Notes under the pieces: model-generated
The model's database searches: none
What the model was told of the DNA's origin: nothing
What the model saw: only the letters and a program-made list of their open reading frames with translations
Translations under genes and position numbers: made by a program
Assembly: GCA_024742765.1 (NCBI GenBank)
Contig: JANSXT010000001.1
Coordinates: 277,156-341,155, forward strand
Direction of reading: 5' to 3'
DNA: 64,000 bases
From: Phyllobacteriaceae bacterium
GTDB taxonomy: Bacteria; Pseudomonadota; Alphaproteobacteria; Rhizobiales; Rhizobiaceae
Part shown: piece by piece, positions 46,249 through 56,390 of the stretch
Layout: each line of letters opens with the position of its first letter
Position numbering within the stretch: the first letter of the stretch is position 1

Positions 46249-46959
46249 ATGTCGATCTGGGTGCGAATCTCCGATTTCGTCTCTGGCACGGCGGGCCAGG
46301 CGCTCGGCGCGCTGGTCGAACAGGTACGCACCGTCTTTGAGGGCGATCCGGAAACCCGCGCGCGGGTGGCGTTCTCGGTGGCGATGATCGCGCTTTCGGC
46401 CAAGATGGCCAAGGCGGACGGCGTCGTTACAACGTCCGAGGTCGACGCCTTTCGCGAGATATTCGAGATTCCGGACGAAGAGGCAAAGCGCGTCGCAAGC
46501 CTCTACAATCTCGCCAAGCGCGATGTCGCCGGCTACCAGAGCTATGCAGCGCAATTGGCGGGCCTCTGCGGCTCGGGCCAGCCCGACTGCCCGATGCTGC
46601 GCGATATTCTCGACGGCCTTTTCCACATCGCCAAGGCGGACGGCGTGATCCACGAAAAGGAGATGGAGTTCCTCGCCGACGTGGCGGCCATCTTCGCGAT
46701 TTCCGACGCCGAATTCGACCGCGTCCGTGCGCGCCATGTCGATGCGGGCGACACGGACCCCTGGCGGGTTCTGGGCATTGCGCCCGGCACGCCGTTCGAC
46801 GAGGCGCGGCGGCGCTATCGTGATCTGGTCCGCGACAATCATCCCGACACGATGGCCGCCCGGGGCGTGCCGGCCGAGTTCCACGCCATCGCCCATGAGC
46901 GCGTCGCCGCCATCAATGCGGCGTGGGACGTCGTCGAGCCGGAACTGAGGCGCGCATGA
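46249..46959 (+). CDS. TerB-DnaJ co-chaperone-like protein (DjlA type)
   Basis: 236 residues. Residues 35-155 form a TerB-like all-helical domain with the metal-site-like pairs KADGVVTTSEVDAF and KADGVIHEKEMEFL. A C-terminal J domain follows: DPWRVLGIAPGTPFDEARRR and the HPD motif DNHPDTM, which stimulates DnaK. It lacks the N-terminal membrane anchor of E. coli DjlA. The downstream ampD-like gene starts within its stop (ATGA), suggesting a link between chaperone and cell-wall functions, as inference. Confidence 0.9.
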   Translation: MSIWVRISDFVSGTAGQALGALVEQVRTVFEGDPETRARVAFSVAMIALSAKMAKADGVVTTSEVDAFREIFEIPDEEAKRVASLYNLAKRDVAGYQSYAAQLAGLCGSGQPDCPMLRDILDGLFHIAKADGVIHEKEMEFLADVAAIFAISDAEFDRVRARHVDAGDTDPWRVLGIAPGTPFDEARRRYRDLVRDNHPDTMAARGVPAEFHAIAHERVAAINAAWDVVEPELRRA

Positions 46960-47735
46960 GTGACGGCGCGCCGCCTGCTGGTTTTGCGCCCGACCATGAA
47001 GGCGCGACCGTGCGTCCGTCGCCCAATTTCGGCGAGCGGCGGGATGGGGCTCAGCCATCGCTGATCGTGCTGCATTACACCGGCATGGCCACCGGTGAGG
47101 CGGCCGAGGACTGGCTGTGCGCCGCCGAGAGCGAGGTTTCGAGCCATTATCTCGTGCATGAGGACGGCCGGATCGTGCAGATGGTTCGCGAGCAGGATCG
47201 CGCATGGCATGCCGGCCGCTCCTTCTGGCGCGGCGTGACCGATGTCAATTCGGCTTCTGTCGGCATTGAAATCGTCAATGGCGGCCATGATTTCGGCCTG
47301 CCGGATTTCCCAGAAGTCCAGTTGGATGCGGTGATCGCGCTGACCAAGGGGATCATGGCGCGCCACGCCATCGACAGGCATGACGTCATCGCCCATTCCG
47401 ACGTGGCGCCGGGCCGCAAGCGCGATCCGGGTGAACGGTTTCCCTGGCCGATGCTGGCCGATCGCGGCGTCGCGCTCCATGCCGAACCCGTGCCGGTCGG
47501 CGGTGGACGGTTCCTTGCGCCGGGCGATACGGGCGAGCCGGTCGCCGCGCTGCAATCCATGCTGGCGCTCTATGGCTTTGACGCCAGCGTGGATGGCGTC
47601 TTTGGCGAAGCGACGCGCATCCAGGTCGAGGCGTTTCAGCGCCGGCACCGCCCCGCGCGGATCGACGGCATTGCCGACATGTCGACCATCGAGACGCTGA
47701 ACCGGGTTTTGCGGCTTTATCCGTCATTTGTCTGA
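46956..47735 (+). CDS. AmpD-like N-acetylmuramoyl-L-alanine amidase with peptidoglycan-binding domain
   Basis: 259 residues. The amidase_2 domain (about residues 25-165) shows zinc-ligand signatures LHYTGMA and HSDVAPGRKRDPG. A C-terminal PG_binding_1 domain follows (GDTGEPVAALQSMLALYG, VDGVFGEATRIQVEAFQ). No signal peptide is visible, so it acts on cytoplasmic anhydro-muropeptides as AmpD does. It overlaps the TerB-DnaJ stop by ATGA. Confidence 0.92.
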   Translation: MSDGAPPAGFAPDHEGATVRPSPNFGERRDGAQPSLIVLHYTGMATGEAAEDWLCAAESEVSSHYLVHEDGRIVQMVREQDRAWHAGRSFWRGVTDVNSASVGIEIVNGGHDFGLPDFPEVQLDAVIALTKGIMARHAIDRHDVIAHSDVAPGRKRDPGERFPWPMLADRGVALHAEPVPVGGGRFLAPGDTGEPVAALQSMLALYGFDASVDGVFGEATRIQVEAFQRRHRPARIDGIADMSTIETLNRVLRLYPSFV

Positions 47736-47858
47736 CAGATCGCGCCCGTTTCGCGCGGATTGTTACTCCCTGTCGTGTTTTTTGACTTGTTGCGGCGCAC
47801 AAGGGCCGCAATCGCCCGGCTTTTGGCCCGTCACACAGAAGAAGACGGGATTTTTTCC

Positions 47859-48425
47859 ATGAATGCAAAGATCGCTGGCCTTTTTGGCCTAATCGCGACG
47901 ATCGCACTGGTTTCCGGCTGCGAGACCACCACCGCACTCGACATGTCCGATCGCACCGATGAGGGCGATATCAAGACCGCGACGATCGTCACGCCGGAGG
48001 CAACGACGCTGGCGCTTCGGGCGGAGGCTCCGGTCACCACCGCGCGCGCCGACGACCGACCGTTTGCCGCGCTGATCGCCCGTCATGCGGCTGCCAACGA
48101 CGTGCCCGTCGATCTGGCCCATGCGGTGGTCTATTCCGAAAGCAGCTACCGACCAAACGCACGCGGCGCGGCGGGCGAGATCGGGCTGATGCAGATCCGC
48201 CTCGGCACCGCCCGCATGCTCGGCTATACCGGCTCGGCCAAGGGGCTCTACGACCCCGAGACAAACATCCGCTATGGCATGAAATATCTCGGCGGCGCCC
48301 ATGATCTTGCCGACGGCTCAACCTGCGGCACGATCCTTCGCTACAATGCCGGCCACGCGGCGCGGCGAATGAACCCGGTCTCACAGCGCTATTGCAACAA
48401 GGTGGCCCGCATACTGGGAAACTAA
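47859..48425 (+). CDS. Lytic transglycosylase (SLT domain) lipoprotein
   Basis: 188 residues. The signal ends ALVSGC, a lipobox. A low-complexity linker leads to an SLT domain: catalytic Glu in VVYSESSYRPNARG, then GEIGLMQIRLGTARMLGYTG and ILRYNAG. It cleaves peptidoglycan to 1,6-anhydro products in the periplasm. The upstream ampD-like gene handles such products, so the two enzymes match in a recycling route. Confidence 0.9.
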   Translation: MNAKIAGLFGLIATIALVSGCETTTALDMSDRTDEGDIKTATIVTPEATTLALRAEAPVTTARADDRPFAALIARHAAANDVPVDLAHAVVYSESSYRPNARGAAGEIGLMQIRLGTARMLGYTGSAKGLYDPETNIRYGMKYLGGAHDLADGSTCGTILRYNAGHAARRMNPVSQRYCNKVARILGN

Positions 48426-48644
48426 AGGCGTTTCGGCCCTTGTCGGGCAGCGACTGGCAAGGCGCCCACGCTGCAGCGTAAGCAGGCGCTAACTCTTTGA
48501 TGTCCCTTGATGTTTGCCTGCGGCAGGCGCGCTTTCGCCGGCCGGGCGCTGTCTGATAGCCGTGCGCGCCGTCCGCTTTTGCATTGAATTGGCGGGCGGT
48601 CGCCTAGCTATCAGGTGACGGGCGCGCCGCCGGCGGCCCAGGCC

Positions 48645-48968
48645 ATGGGGAGACCGATCTTGGGTATGTTGCGCGTGGTGGTTGGAGGGCTCGGCATCGC
48701 CTTTTTCGCGATGATCGTCTGGGCCTCGTTTGCCGCTGATTTCTGGGCGTCGTTCGATGCGATCACCGCCGATCCCTGGGGGCTGGTCACGCTCGCCGAT
48801 CTCTATCTCGGTTTCGTGCTGACGGCGGTCGTCATCGCCGGGTTCGAGCGGGGGTTCCGCGCCGTGCTTTGGATCCTGCCACTGCCGTTCCTGGGCAATG
48901 TCTGGGCCGTCATCTGGTTCGTCGTCCGGCTTCCCGAACTGTACCGCCGGCTTGCCCGCGCGCCCTGA
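48645..48968 (+). CDS. Small membrane protein of unknown function
   Basis: About 107 residues with three membrane helices, around residues 8-30, 48-70 and 75-97. Conserved-looking acidic residues occur in the loops (DAITAD, LADLYLG). I do not recognise a family. Starts at 48615 (GTG), 48645 or 48666 are possible; none has a decisive ribosome site. The 220 bases upstream hold no other gene that I can see. Confidence 0.7.
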   Translation: MGRPILGMLRVVVGGLGIAFFAMIVWASFAADFWASFDAITADPWGLVTLADLYLGFVLTAVVIAGFERGFRAVLWILPLPFLGNVWAVIWFVVRLPELYRRLARAP

Positions 48969-49078
48969 CCGGCCGACTTGACGGCGGCACCATCCATACG
49001 TCTAATTGACGTGGCGTTTGTCGCGCGAGTCAGACCACGGGCCCCGGACGAACGCGCAGTCGTTCGGGGAGGGCGGTA

Positions 49079-49762
49079 ATGACAACGAAAATATGTATTG
49101 CGGACGACCATCCATTGTTTCGCGACGCGATCAAGTCGGCATTGATGGGCCATATCAATGGCGGTCCGGCGACCACCGAGATGATCGAGGCCGGTGATTT
49201 CAACGAGGCGATCGCCGTTCTCGACCGGGAACCCGATCTCGATCTGCTGCTGCTCGATCTGACCATGCCGGGCGCAAGCGGCCTGTCGGCGCTTGTGGCT
49301 GTCAGGGCGTCATATCCGGCCGTGCCGGTCGTCGTCGTTTCGGCGAGCGATGACCCTTCGACCGTGCGCCGCGCACTCGATCTGGGCGCATCGGGCTTCA
49401 TCTCCAAATCGGCGGCCACCGAGACCATCCGTTCGAGCGTCCAGACGGTGATCGATGGCGAAATCGCAACGCCGGACAATATCGATCTTGGCAGTGAGCA
49501 CGATCCCGAGGTCGAGGATCTGATCAGCCGTATCCGTACGCTGACGCCGCAACAGGCGCGCGTGCTTGGCATGCTGGCCGAAGGGTTGCTCAACAAGCAG
49601 ATCGCCTATGAACTCGGCGTTTCCGAAGCCACCATCAAGGCGCATGTGTCGGCGGTGCTGCAAAAGCTCAATGTCGACAGCCGCACACAGGCCGTGATCC
49701 GCCTGTCGAAGATCGGCAGCGACATGCTGCGTGGCGATGAAGGCGGTGCCGCGCCGGCCTGA
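49079..49762 (+). CDS. LuxR-type response regulator (CrbR/ErdR-like)
   Basis: 227 residues. The receiver domain has ADDHPLFRD with the acidic pocket, the phospho-acceptor Asp in LLLLDLTMPG, and Ser plus Lys in VVSASD and GFISKSA. The output is a LuxR HTH: LTPQQARVLGMLAEGLLNKQ and VSEATIKAHVSAVLQKLNV. Its length and the nearby SSS-STAC hybrid kinase suggest the acetate-switch regulators CrbR/ErdR. GGGGAGGGCGG precedes the ATG, preceded by a CGAACG/CGTTCG stem. Confidence 0.9.
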   Translation: MTTKICIADDHPLFRDAIKSALMGHINGGPATTEMIEAGDFNEAIAVLDREPDLDLLLLDLTMPGASGLSALVAVRASYPAVPVVVVSASDDPSTVRRALDLGASGFISKSAATETIRSSVQTVIDGEIATPDNIDLGSEHDPEVEDLISRIRTLTPQQARVLGMLAEGLLNKQIAYELGVSEATIKAHVSAVLQKLNVDSRTQAVIRLSKIGSDMLRGDEGGAAPA

Positions 49763-49786
49763 CGCGTTTCAACGGCAAGCCGCGTT

Positions 49787-52060
49787 TCAGCCGAACGTGC
49801 CCGAGCGGGGAAAGCCCTTGGGCACCATCCGGCCCGCGCCGGCGCGCACGCCCATCCACTCGGTCAGTTCGTCCTTGGCCCGCGTAAAGGTGCGGCCGGA
49901 ACTGTCCTGCCAGGACAGGCCCTCGTCCATCGCAAACACCTTGGCGTCCTTGATGCCGCCATCCTTGTAGCGCTGCAGGCGCACGCCCTTGCCGCGGCCC
50001 ATTTCGGGCACCTGGTCGAGCGGGAAGACCAGAAGCTTGCGGTTTTCGCCAACCACGGCCACATGGTCCGGCGCCGGCCCGTCGTCCGCTTGAACGAACC
50101 GGCACAGCACCGCCTCGTCCGGCATCTTGACGTTCATCACCTGCTTGCCCTTGCGGGTGTTGGCCGAAACGTCGCTCTCGCCGACGATGAAGCCATTGCC
50201 CGCCGATGAGGCGACCAGCAGCTTGCGCCCCGGCCGGTGCACGAATGCGGTGACGATGTCCGCATCATTGTCCATGTCGACCATCAGCCGGATCGGTTCA
50301 CCATGGCCACGCCCGCCCGGCAGCTTGTCGACACCGATCGTGTAGAACTTGCCCGTGGTGGTGAAGACCAGAAGCTTGTCGGTCGTGTGCGCCGGAAAGG
50401 CGGTCTTGAGCTTGTCGCCCTCCTTGAAGGTCAGCGCGTCATAGTCGGACAGATGGCCTTTCATCGCCCGCAGCCAGCCCTTGTCGGAGACGACGACGGT
50501 GACCGGCTCCTTTTCGATCATCGCCTGCTGGACAGCTTCCAGATCGATCTCCTGCGCCTCGCCGAAATCGGTCCGGCGGCGGCCCAGTTCAGTGTCCTTG
50601 CCGAACCTGTCGCGCACATTGGCGATCTCCCAGCCCACCGTCTTCCACTGCGCGTCCTCGGATGCCAGCAGTCGCTCGATCTGGTCCTTTTCCTCCGACA
50701 ACTGGTCGAATTCTTTTTGGATTTCGACCTCTTCGAGCTTGTTGAGGGCCCGCAGGCGCAGATTGAGGATCGCATCCGCCTGCACGTCGCTCAGATCGAA
50801 CGCCTTGATCAGTTCCTTCTTGGGCTCGTCCTCGAAGCGGACGATGCGGATCACCTCATCAATGTTCAGATAGGCGATCAGAAAGCCCGACAGCACTTCC
50901 AGCCGCTTTTCGATGTTGGCCAGCCGGTGCTTTGACCGCCGGATCAGCACGTCGCGCCGGTGATCGAGCCATTCGCGCAGCACTTCGCGCAAATTCATCA
51001 CCTTGGGCACGATGCCGCCCGACAGGACGTTCATGTTCAGCGGCTGCCGGCTTTCAAGATCGGTCAGCTTGAACAGCGATTCCATCAAAAGGTCCGGATC
51101 GACCGCGCGCGATTTCGGCTCCAGCACGATGCGCACATCTTCGGCGCTTTCGTCGCGCACATCGTCGAGCAGCGGCACCTTCCGGGCGATCAGCAGTTCG
51201 GCGATCTTCTCGATCAGTTTCGATTTCTGGACCTGGTAGGGGATCTCGGTGACGATGATCCGGTAGCCGCCGCGCCCGGTCTCCTCCTTGTGCCAGCGGG
51301 CGCGCACGCGAAAGCCGCCGCGGCCGGTCTTGTAGGCGTCGAGGATCTGGTCTCGCGGCTCGACGATGATGCCGCCGGTCGGCAGGTCGGGGCCCGGCAC
51401 AAATTCCACCAGCTTCTCGATTGTCGCGTTGGGGAACTTGATCAGGTGCAGCGCCGCTTCGCACAGTTCGGCGGCGTTGTGCGGCGGTATGGCCGTCGCC
51501 ATGCCGACCGCGATGCCGGCGGAACCATTGGCGAGAAGGTTCGGGAACGCGCCCGGCAGGACGACGGGTTCCTCGTCTTCCTCATTATAGTTGGGTCGGA
51601 AATCGACGGCGTCCTCGGTGATGCCGTCGAGCAGCAGCGTGCCGACCTCGGTCATCCGCGCTTCGGTGTAGCGGTAGGCGGCGGCATTGTCGCCGTCGAT
51701 ATTGCCGAAATTGCCCTGGCCGTCGACCAGCGGGTCGCGCACCGAAAAATCCTGGGCGAGCCGCACCAGCGCGTCATAGATCGCCTGGTCGCCATGGGGA
51801 TGGAAGTTACCCATCACGTCGCCGACGATCTTGGCGCATTTGCGGTAGGCGCTCTGCGGGTCGAGCTTGAGAAGCCGCATCACATAAAGGATGCGCCGGT
51901 GCACCGGCTTCATGCCGTCGCGCGCGTCGGGCAGGGCCCGGTGCATGATCGTCGACAGCGCATAGGCGAGATAACGCTCTTCGAGCGCCGATTTCAGATC
52001 GACGGGCTCGATCTCGCGGCCGGGCTCATCGCCGCCGGGCGGTGGGACGGTTTTTGACAT
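49787..52060 (-). CDS. parC: DNA topoisomerase IV subunit A
   Basis: 757 residues. Full-length ParC: the helix-turn-helix and active-site domain contains the catalytic Tyr131 in AYRYTEARM, and the QRDR region reads [14 protein letters not shown]. Several C-terminal beta-propeller repeats follow ([34 protein letters not shown]). It cleaves DNA with ParE during chromosome decatenation. ParE is not in the window. The residues at the E. coli Ser80 and Glu84 positions are Gln and Asp here, a natural difference rather than a mutation. Confidence 0.95.
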   Translation of the reverse strand: MSKTVPPPGGDEPGREIEPVDLKSALEERYLAYALSTIMHRALPDARDGMKPVHRRILYVMRLLKLDPQSAYRKCAKIVGDVMGNFHPHGDQAIYDALVRLAQDFSVRDPLVDGQGNFGNIDGDNAAAYRYTEARMTEVGTLLLDGITEDAVDFRPNYNEEDEEPVVLPGAFPNLLANGSAGIAVGMATAIPPHNAAELCEAALHLIKFPNATIEKLVEFVPGPDLPTGGIIVEPRDQILDAYKTGRGGFRVRARWHKEETGRGGYRIIVTEIPYQVQKSKLIEKIAELLIARKVPLLDDVRDESAEDVRIVLEPKSRAVDPDLLMESLFKLTDLESRQPLNMNVLSGGIVPKVMNLREVLREWLDHRRDVLIRRSKHRLANIEKRLEVLSGFLIAYLNIDEVIRIVRFEDEPKKELIKAFDLSDVQADAILNLRLRALNKLEEVEIQKEFDQLSEEKDQIERLLASEDAQWKTVGWEIANVRDRFGKDTELGRRRTDFGEAQEIDLEAVQQAMIEKEPVTVVVSDKGWLRAMKGHLSDYDALTFKEGDKLKTAFPAHTTDKLLVFTTTGKFYTIGVDKLPGGRGHGEPIRLMVDMDNDADIVTAFVHRPGRKLLVASSAGNGFIVGESDVSANTRKGKQVMNVKMPDEAVLCRFVQADDGPAPDHVAVVGENRKLLVFPLDQVPEMGRGKGVRLQRYKDGGIKDAKVFAMDEGLSWQDSSGRTFTRAKDELTEWMGVRAGAGRMVPKGFPRSGTFG

Positions 52061-52104
52061 GGTTTTTGCCTACCGTTTCGGGCGATTCGCGGCAAGCCGA
52101 CACG

Positions 52105-52132
52105 AAAAAGCCCCGCACGATGGCGGGGCTTT
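52105..52132 (-). terminator. Intrinsic terminator after mscL
   Basis: On the minus strand a 10-bp stem AAAGCCCCGC with loop CATCGT and complement is followed by TTTTT. It is 22 bases past the mscL stop and precedes parC, so mscL is a separate transcript. Confidence 0.88.
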
Positions 52133-52154
52133 AGGCAATTGGTTTTCGGGCCGG

Positions 52155-52571
52155 TCACTTCTTCAGAAGATCGCGGATTTCCGTCAGCAGAACGACATCT
52201 TCGGCCGGTGCCGGTGGTGCCGCTTCGGCCTCTTCTTCCTGCTTGCGCTTCATGCTGTTCACGGCGCGGACCATCAGGAAGATGATGAAGGCCAGGATGA
52301 CGAAATTGATCACCGCCGTGATGAAGGCGCCGTAGGCGAGCACCGCACCCTGTTCCTTGGCCGCTTCCAGTGACGCAGCCGTCACTTCCGAGCCCAGCGG
52401 GATGAAATAGTTGGAAAAGTCGAGGCCGCCGAAAATCGCGCCGACGACCGGCATGATCACATCGCCGGTCAGCGACGTGACGATGGCGCCGAACGCGGCA
52501 CCGATGATCACGCCGACGGCGAGATCCATGACATTGCCCTTGGCAATGAACTCCTGAAATTCCTTGAGCAT
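52155..52571 (-). CDS. mscL: Large-conductance mechanosensitive channel
   Basis: 138 residues. Typical start [20 protein letters not shown] with the gate-lining [15 protein letters not shown], then the second helix ([16 protein letters not shown]) and a cytoplasmic helical bundle ending [11 protein letters not shown]. It opens on membrane tension to release solutes during osmotic downshock. The start at 52571 has AAGGGGGTG upstream. It is flanked downstream by a strong terminator. Confidence 0.96.
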   Translation of the reverse strand: MLKEFQEFIAKGNVMDLAVGVIIGAAFGAIVTSLTGDVIMPVVGAIFGGLDFSNYFIPLGSEVTAASLEAAKEQGAVLAYGAFITAVINFVILAFIIFLMVRAVNSMKRKQEEEAEAAPPAPAEDVVLLTEIRDLLKK

Positions 52572-52747
52572 GTGCACCCCCTTTTGGTCTGCTCGAACGT
52601 GCGCGGCGGCGGACCGGCCATTTCCCGCGCGGGCGGGTCCTAGCACCATGGCGCCTGATTGTGAAACGCATTATCCTCCGGCCCTGCTGCTGTCGGTTAG
52701 ACAAGCCGGTTCGGCTCTGCTTGAATGCCGCAAGCGGGGAGTTTTGC

Positions 52748-55700
52748 ATGCCGGGCTGGCTGGTCGCGCTTGCGGCGTTCGGATATCTGGCCACTTTGTT
52801 CGCCGTTGCCGCCTATGGCGACCGCCGCGCGCGCGCGCTGCCGGCCGGCAATCCACGGCCGCTGATCTACGGGTTCAGCCTGGCCGTCTATTGCACGTCC
52901 TGGACGTTTTTCGGCTCCATCGGCCTTGCGGCCAACAACGGCTTTGAGTTCTTCGCCATCTATCTGGGTCCGATCCTCGTCTTCACGCTGGGCTACCGGC
53001 TGGTGCGGCGTGTCGTCCATCTGTCGAAATCCGAGCGCATCACCTCGATCGCCGACTTTCTGGGCGCGCGCTACGGCAAATCGATGCATGTGGCAGCGCT
53101 CGCCGCCTGCATCGCGGTGATCGGCACGGTTCCCTACATCGCCCTGCAATTAAAGGCGGTCAGCGATGCGGTCACCCTGATGGTCAGCCATTATGACGGC
53201 TCGATCGGCGCGCCGTCGACGCTGCCGATCGACGTCTCGCTGGTGGTCGCCATCTCGCTGCTCGCCTTTTCCATTCTGTTCGGCACGCGCCATGCGGACG
53301 CAACCGAGCACCAGGACGGGCTGATCACGGCGATTGCGGTTGAATCGATCGTCAAGCTGCTGGTCTTTGTCGGTGTCGGGCTGGTGATCCTGTTCTTCCT
53401 GTTTGGCGGGTTTGGCCCGGTGCGCGAGGCGTTTGGCGGCAACGAAGCCGTCGCCCGGTCGCTCGCCAACGGCACATCGGGCGAGACCTGGCTGGTCATG
53501 ACGCTTCTGAGCGCCTGCGCGATCCTGATGCTGCCGCGCCAGTTCCATGTCACGGTGGTCGAGCACCGGTCCGATGTCGAACTGCGCCGCGCCATCTGGC
53601 TGTTTCCCGCCTATCTGATCGCGATCAACCTGCTGGTCATGCCGATCGCCGTTTCCGGCCTGATCAATCTGGGCCCGGACGTGCCGGCCGACATGTATCT
53701 TCTGGCGCTGCCGCTCGCCGCCGATCAGGACTGGCTGGCGCTGATCACCTTTATCGGCGGGCTTTCGGCGGCCACGGCCATGGTGATCGTCGCCTCGGTC
53801 GCGCTGGCGATCATGGTGTCCAACGATCTGGTGCTGCCGGCCCTGTTGTGGCGCTTCAACGCCTCGGCGCGGACGGCGGCGGGCGACTGGTCGCGCATCA
53901 TTCTGAACATCCGCCGCATCGCGATGGCACTGATCATCCTGGCCGCCTTCGCCTATTACCGGCAGACCGACCATACCGCGCAACTTGCATCCATCGGGCT
54001 CTTGTCCTTCGCGGCCATCGCCCAGTTCGCGCCGGCTTTCCTGATCGGCCTGATCTGGCGCGGCGCCAATGCGCGCGGCGCGTTTCTGGGCATGCTCGGC
54101 GGCTTTCTGGTCTGGGCCTATACGCTGCTGGTCCCCAATCTCGCCGGGGCCGACGCGGCGATCGTGCGTGACGGCCTGTTCGGGATCGCCATGCTGCGGC
54201 CGAGCCAATTGTTCGGTGTCCAGTTCGAGCCGCTCGTGCACGGCGTGTTCTGGTCGCTGGCGGTGAACATTGCGCTTCTGGTCGGCGGCTCGCTGTCGCG
54301 CGCGCCGACGCCGCTCGAACGCATCCAGGCGGTCACCTTCGTGCCGCGCGAGGCGCAGCAGTCGATCGGCCTGAAACGGTTCCGCACGACGACGACGATC
54401 GACGAACTGAAGGAATCGATTGCCCGCTATGTCAGCACCGCGCGGATGGAACGGGCCTTCGAGGCGTTCGAGCTGCGCGAGGGGCGCAAGCTGATCGGAT
54501 CGGACACGACGGACATTTCGGTCGTCCGCTATGCGGAGCAGGTGCTGGCGAGCGCCATCGGTTCGTCGTCGGCCCGGCTCGTTCTCTCGCTCCTGTTTGA
54601 AAAGGACGGCGCGTCCTCGCGCGAAACCGTCCGGCTTCTCGATGATGCATCCGAGGCGCTGCAGCAGAACCGCGATCTTCTGCACAAGGCGCTGGACCAG
54701 ATGGACCAGGGCATTTCGGTATTCAACAATGAGTACCGCCTGACCAACTGGAACGGCCAGTTCCGAAGGCTGCTCGGCCTGCCGCCCGAGATGGGCAATT
54801 TCGGCATGCCGCTCAAATCGATCACCGGTATGCTGGTCGAAGCCGGCCAGATCGACGCCGAAACCGAACGCGAAGTGGTCGAGAACGTCACCCGGTTCCG
54901 CAGGGCCTGGCAGTTGGCGCTGGCGCGCAGCGGCCGTATCCTGGAAATCCGCTCCAACCCGATGCCCGATGGCGGGCTGGTGATCACCTATACCGACATT
55001 ACAGGGAGAGTGGAGGCGGACGAAGCGCTCAAGCGCACCAAGGAGAGCCTTGAAATGCGCGTGCGGGCGCGCACCGCCGAACTCACCCGCGTCAATGAGG
55101 AACTGGCCGTCGCCCAGCGCAGCGCCGAAGAGGCCAACATCGGCAAGACCCGGTTCCTCGCCGCCGCCGGACACGACATTTCCCAGCCCCTGAACGCCGC
55201 ACGGCTCTACACCTCGTCGCTGGTCGAGCGCATGGGCGGGCAGGGCGACAGCACCAATCGCGAGATCGCCCACAAGATCGACACCGCGCTGGAATCGGTC
55301 GAGCATATCATCGGCGCGGTTCTCGATATTTCGCGGCTCGATGCGGGCGCGCTGACGCCCAATCCGACGCGCTTCCCCGTCGCCGATCTTCTCCAGCAGG
55401 TGCAGTCCGATTTCGCGCTGATGGCCAAGGAAAAGGGGCTGGAACTGACCGTGGTGCGCACCAGCGCCATCATCGAGACCGACCGCAACCTGCTGCGCCG
55501 GCTGTTGCAGAATCTCGTCTCGAACGCGATCAAATACACCCATGAGGGCCGCGTGCTGATCGGCGTGCGCAGGCAAAATCACGACGCGGTCATCTGTGTC
55601 TACGACACCGGCATCGGCATCGCGCCCGACAAGGCAACGCGCGTCTTCGAGGAGTTCCAGCGCCTGTCCGACGGCGCGCGGATCGCCAGCGGGCTCGGGC

Positions 55701-56254
55701 TCGGCCTGTCGATCGTCGATCGGATTTCGCGGGTCCTGAGCCTTGAAGTGACGCTGGAATCGATTCCCGGCGCGGGCACCGCCTTCAAGGTCCCGGTGCC
55801 TGTCGTCGATGCGGCCGCGCCTGCGGTGACGGCGAAACCCGCACCCGCGCAGGCTCGCCGCGCGCTCCTGACCGGCCTGACGATCGCCTGCATCGACAAT
55901 GAAGAAACCATCCTGTCGGGCATGAGCGTTTTGCTGACCGGCTGGGGCGCGACGGTGATCGCCGCGCCGCGCCGCGACATGCTCGCCGCCGCCTTGAACG
56001 ATCATGGCGCCGACCCGCACGTCGTCATCGCCGACTATCATCTCGATGACGGGACCGGCATGGAAGTGATCGCCGACATGCGTGCGCGCTACGGCGATGC
56101 GATCACCGCCGTCCTGATCACGGCGGACCGGTCCGGCGAACTGCGCGAACAGGCGTCGGCGGCCAATGTGCATCTGCTCAACAAGCCGCTCAAGCCGGCG
56201 GCGCTGCGCGCCATGCTGACCCAGGTGCCGATGCCGCGCATCGCCGCCGAATAG
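52748..56254 (+). CDS. SSS-STAC-PAS hybrid histidine kinase (CrbS/MxtR-like)
   Basis: 1168 residues. The N part (1-520) is a Na+/solute symporter-like domain of about 13 helices. A STAC-like linker (TIDELKESIARYV, MERAFEAFE) is at about 548-577. A PAS domain (about 650-760), HisKA with His809 in GHDISQPLNAARL, HATPase with DTGIGIAPDKATRVFEEF and a REC domain with Asp1096 in ADYHLDDG follow. This architecture matches CrbS/MxtR, which act with a LuxR regulator on acetate use; PrlS of Brucella is related. The likely partner regulator is at 49.1 kb. GGGGAG precedes the ATG. Confidence 0.92.
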   Translation: MPGWLVALAAFGYLATLFAVAAYGDRRARALPAGNPRPLIYGFSLAVYCTSWTFFGSIGLAANNGFEFFAIYLGPILVFTLGYRLVRRVVHLSKSERITSIADFLGARYGKSMHVAALAACIAVIGTVPYIALQLKAVSDAVTLMVSHYDGSIGAPSTLPIDVSLVVAISLLAFSILFGTRHADATEHQDGLITAIAVESIVKLLVFVGVGLVILFFLFGGFGPVREAFGGNEAVARSLANGTSGETWLVMTLLSACAILMLPRQFHVTVVEHRSDVELRRAIWLFPAYLIAINLLVMPIAVSGLINLGPDVPADMYLLALPLAADQDWLALITFIGGLSAATAMVIVASVALAIMVSNDLVLPALLWRFNASARTAAGDWSRIILNIRRIAMALIILAAFAYYRQTDHTAQLASIGLLSFAAIAQFAPAFLIGLIWRGANARGAFLGMLGGFLVWAYTLLVPNLAGADAAIVRDGLFGIAMLRPSQLFGVQFEPLVHGVFWSLAVNIALLVGGSLSRAPTPLERIQAVTFVPREAQQSIGLKRFRTTTTIDELKESIARYVSTARMERAFEAFELREGRKLIGSDTTDISVVRYAEQVLASAIGSSSARLVLSLLFEKDGASSRETVRLLDDASEALQQNRDLLHKALDQMDQGISVFNNEYRLTNWNGQFRRLLGLPPEMGNFGMPLKSITGMLVEAGQIDAETEREVVENVTRFRRAWQLALARSGRILEIRSNPMPDGGLVITYTDITGRVEADEALKRTKESLEMRVRARTAELTRVNEELAVAQRSAEEANIGKTRFLAAAGHDISQPLNAARLYTSSLVERMGGQGDSTNREIAHKIDTALESVEHIIGAVLDISRLDAGALTPNPTRFPVADLLQQVQSDFALMAKEKGLELTVVRTSAIIETDRNLLRRLLQNLVSNAIKYTHEGRVLIGVRRQNHDAVICVYDTGIGIAPDKATRVFEEFQRLSDGARIASGLGLGLSIVDRISRVLSLEVTLESIPGAGTAFKVPVPVVDAAAPAVTAKPAPAQARRALLTGLTIACIDNEETILSGMSVLLTGWGATVIAAPRRDMLAAALNDHGADPHVVIADYHLDDGTGMEVIADMRARYGDAITAVLITADRSGELREQASAANVHLLNKPLKPAALRAMLTQVPMPRIAAE

Positions 56255-56390
56255 ACCGTCGCCAGCAAATTCCCTCCGGCGCGCTCGCCGTTAACCAATC
56301 CAATTTTCACTTTCGCAGTAATTGACCGTTAACGTCGCGGGCCGGCGCGCGGTGTGCGCGGTCATTTTCCTCGAACCCCGGTGTTCATTC

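Noticed and set aside
53150..56173. Long open frame antisense to the SSS hybrid kinase
   Set aside because: Its composition is Arg/Gln/Asp-rich without domains and mirrors codon bias of the real gene; the sense frame has full domain support.
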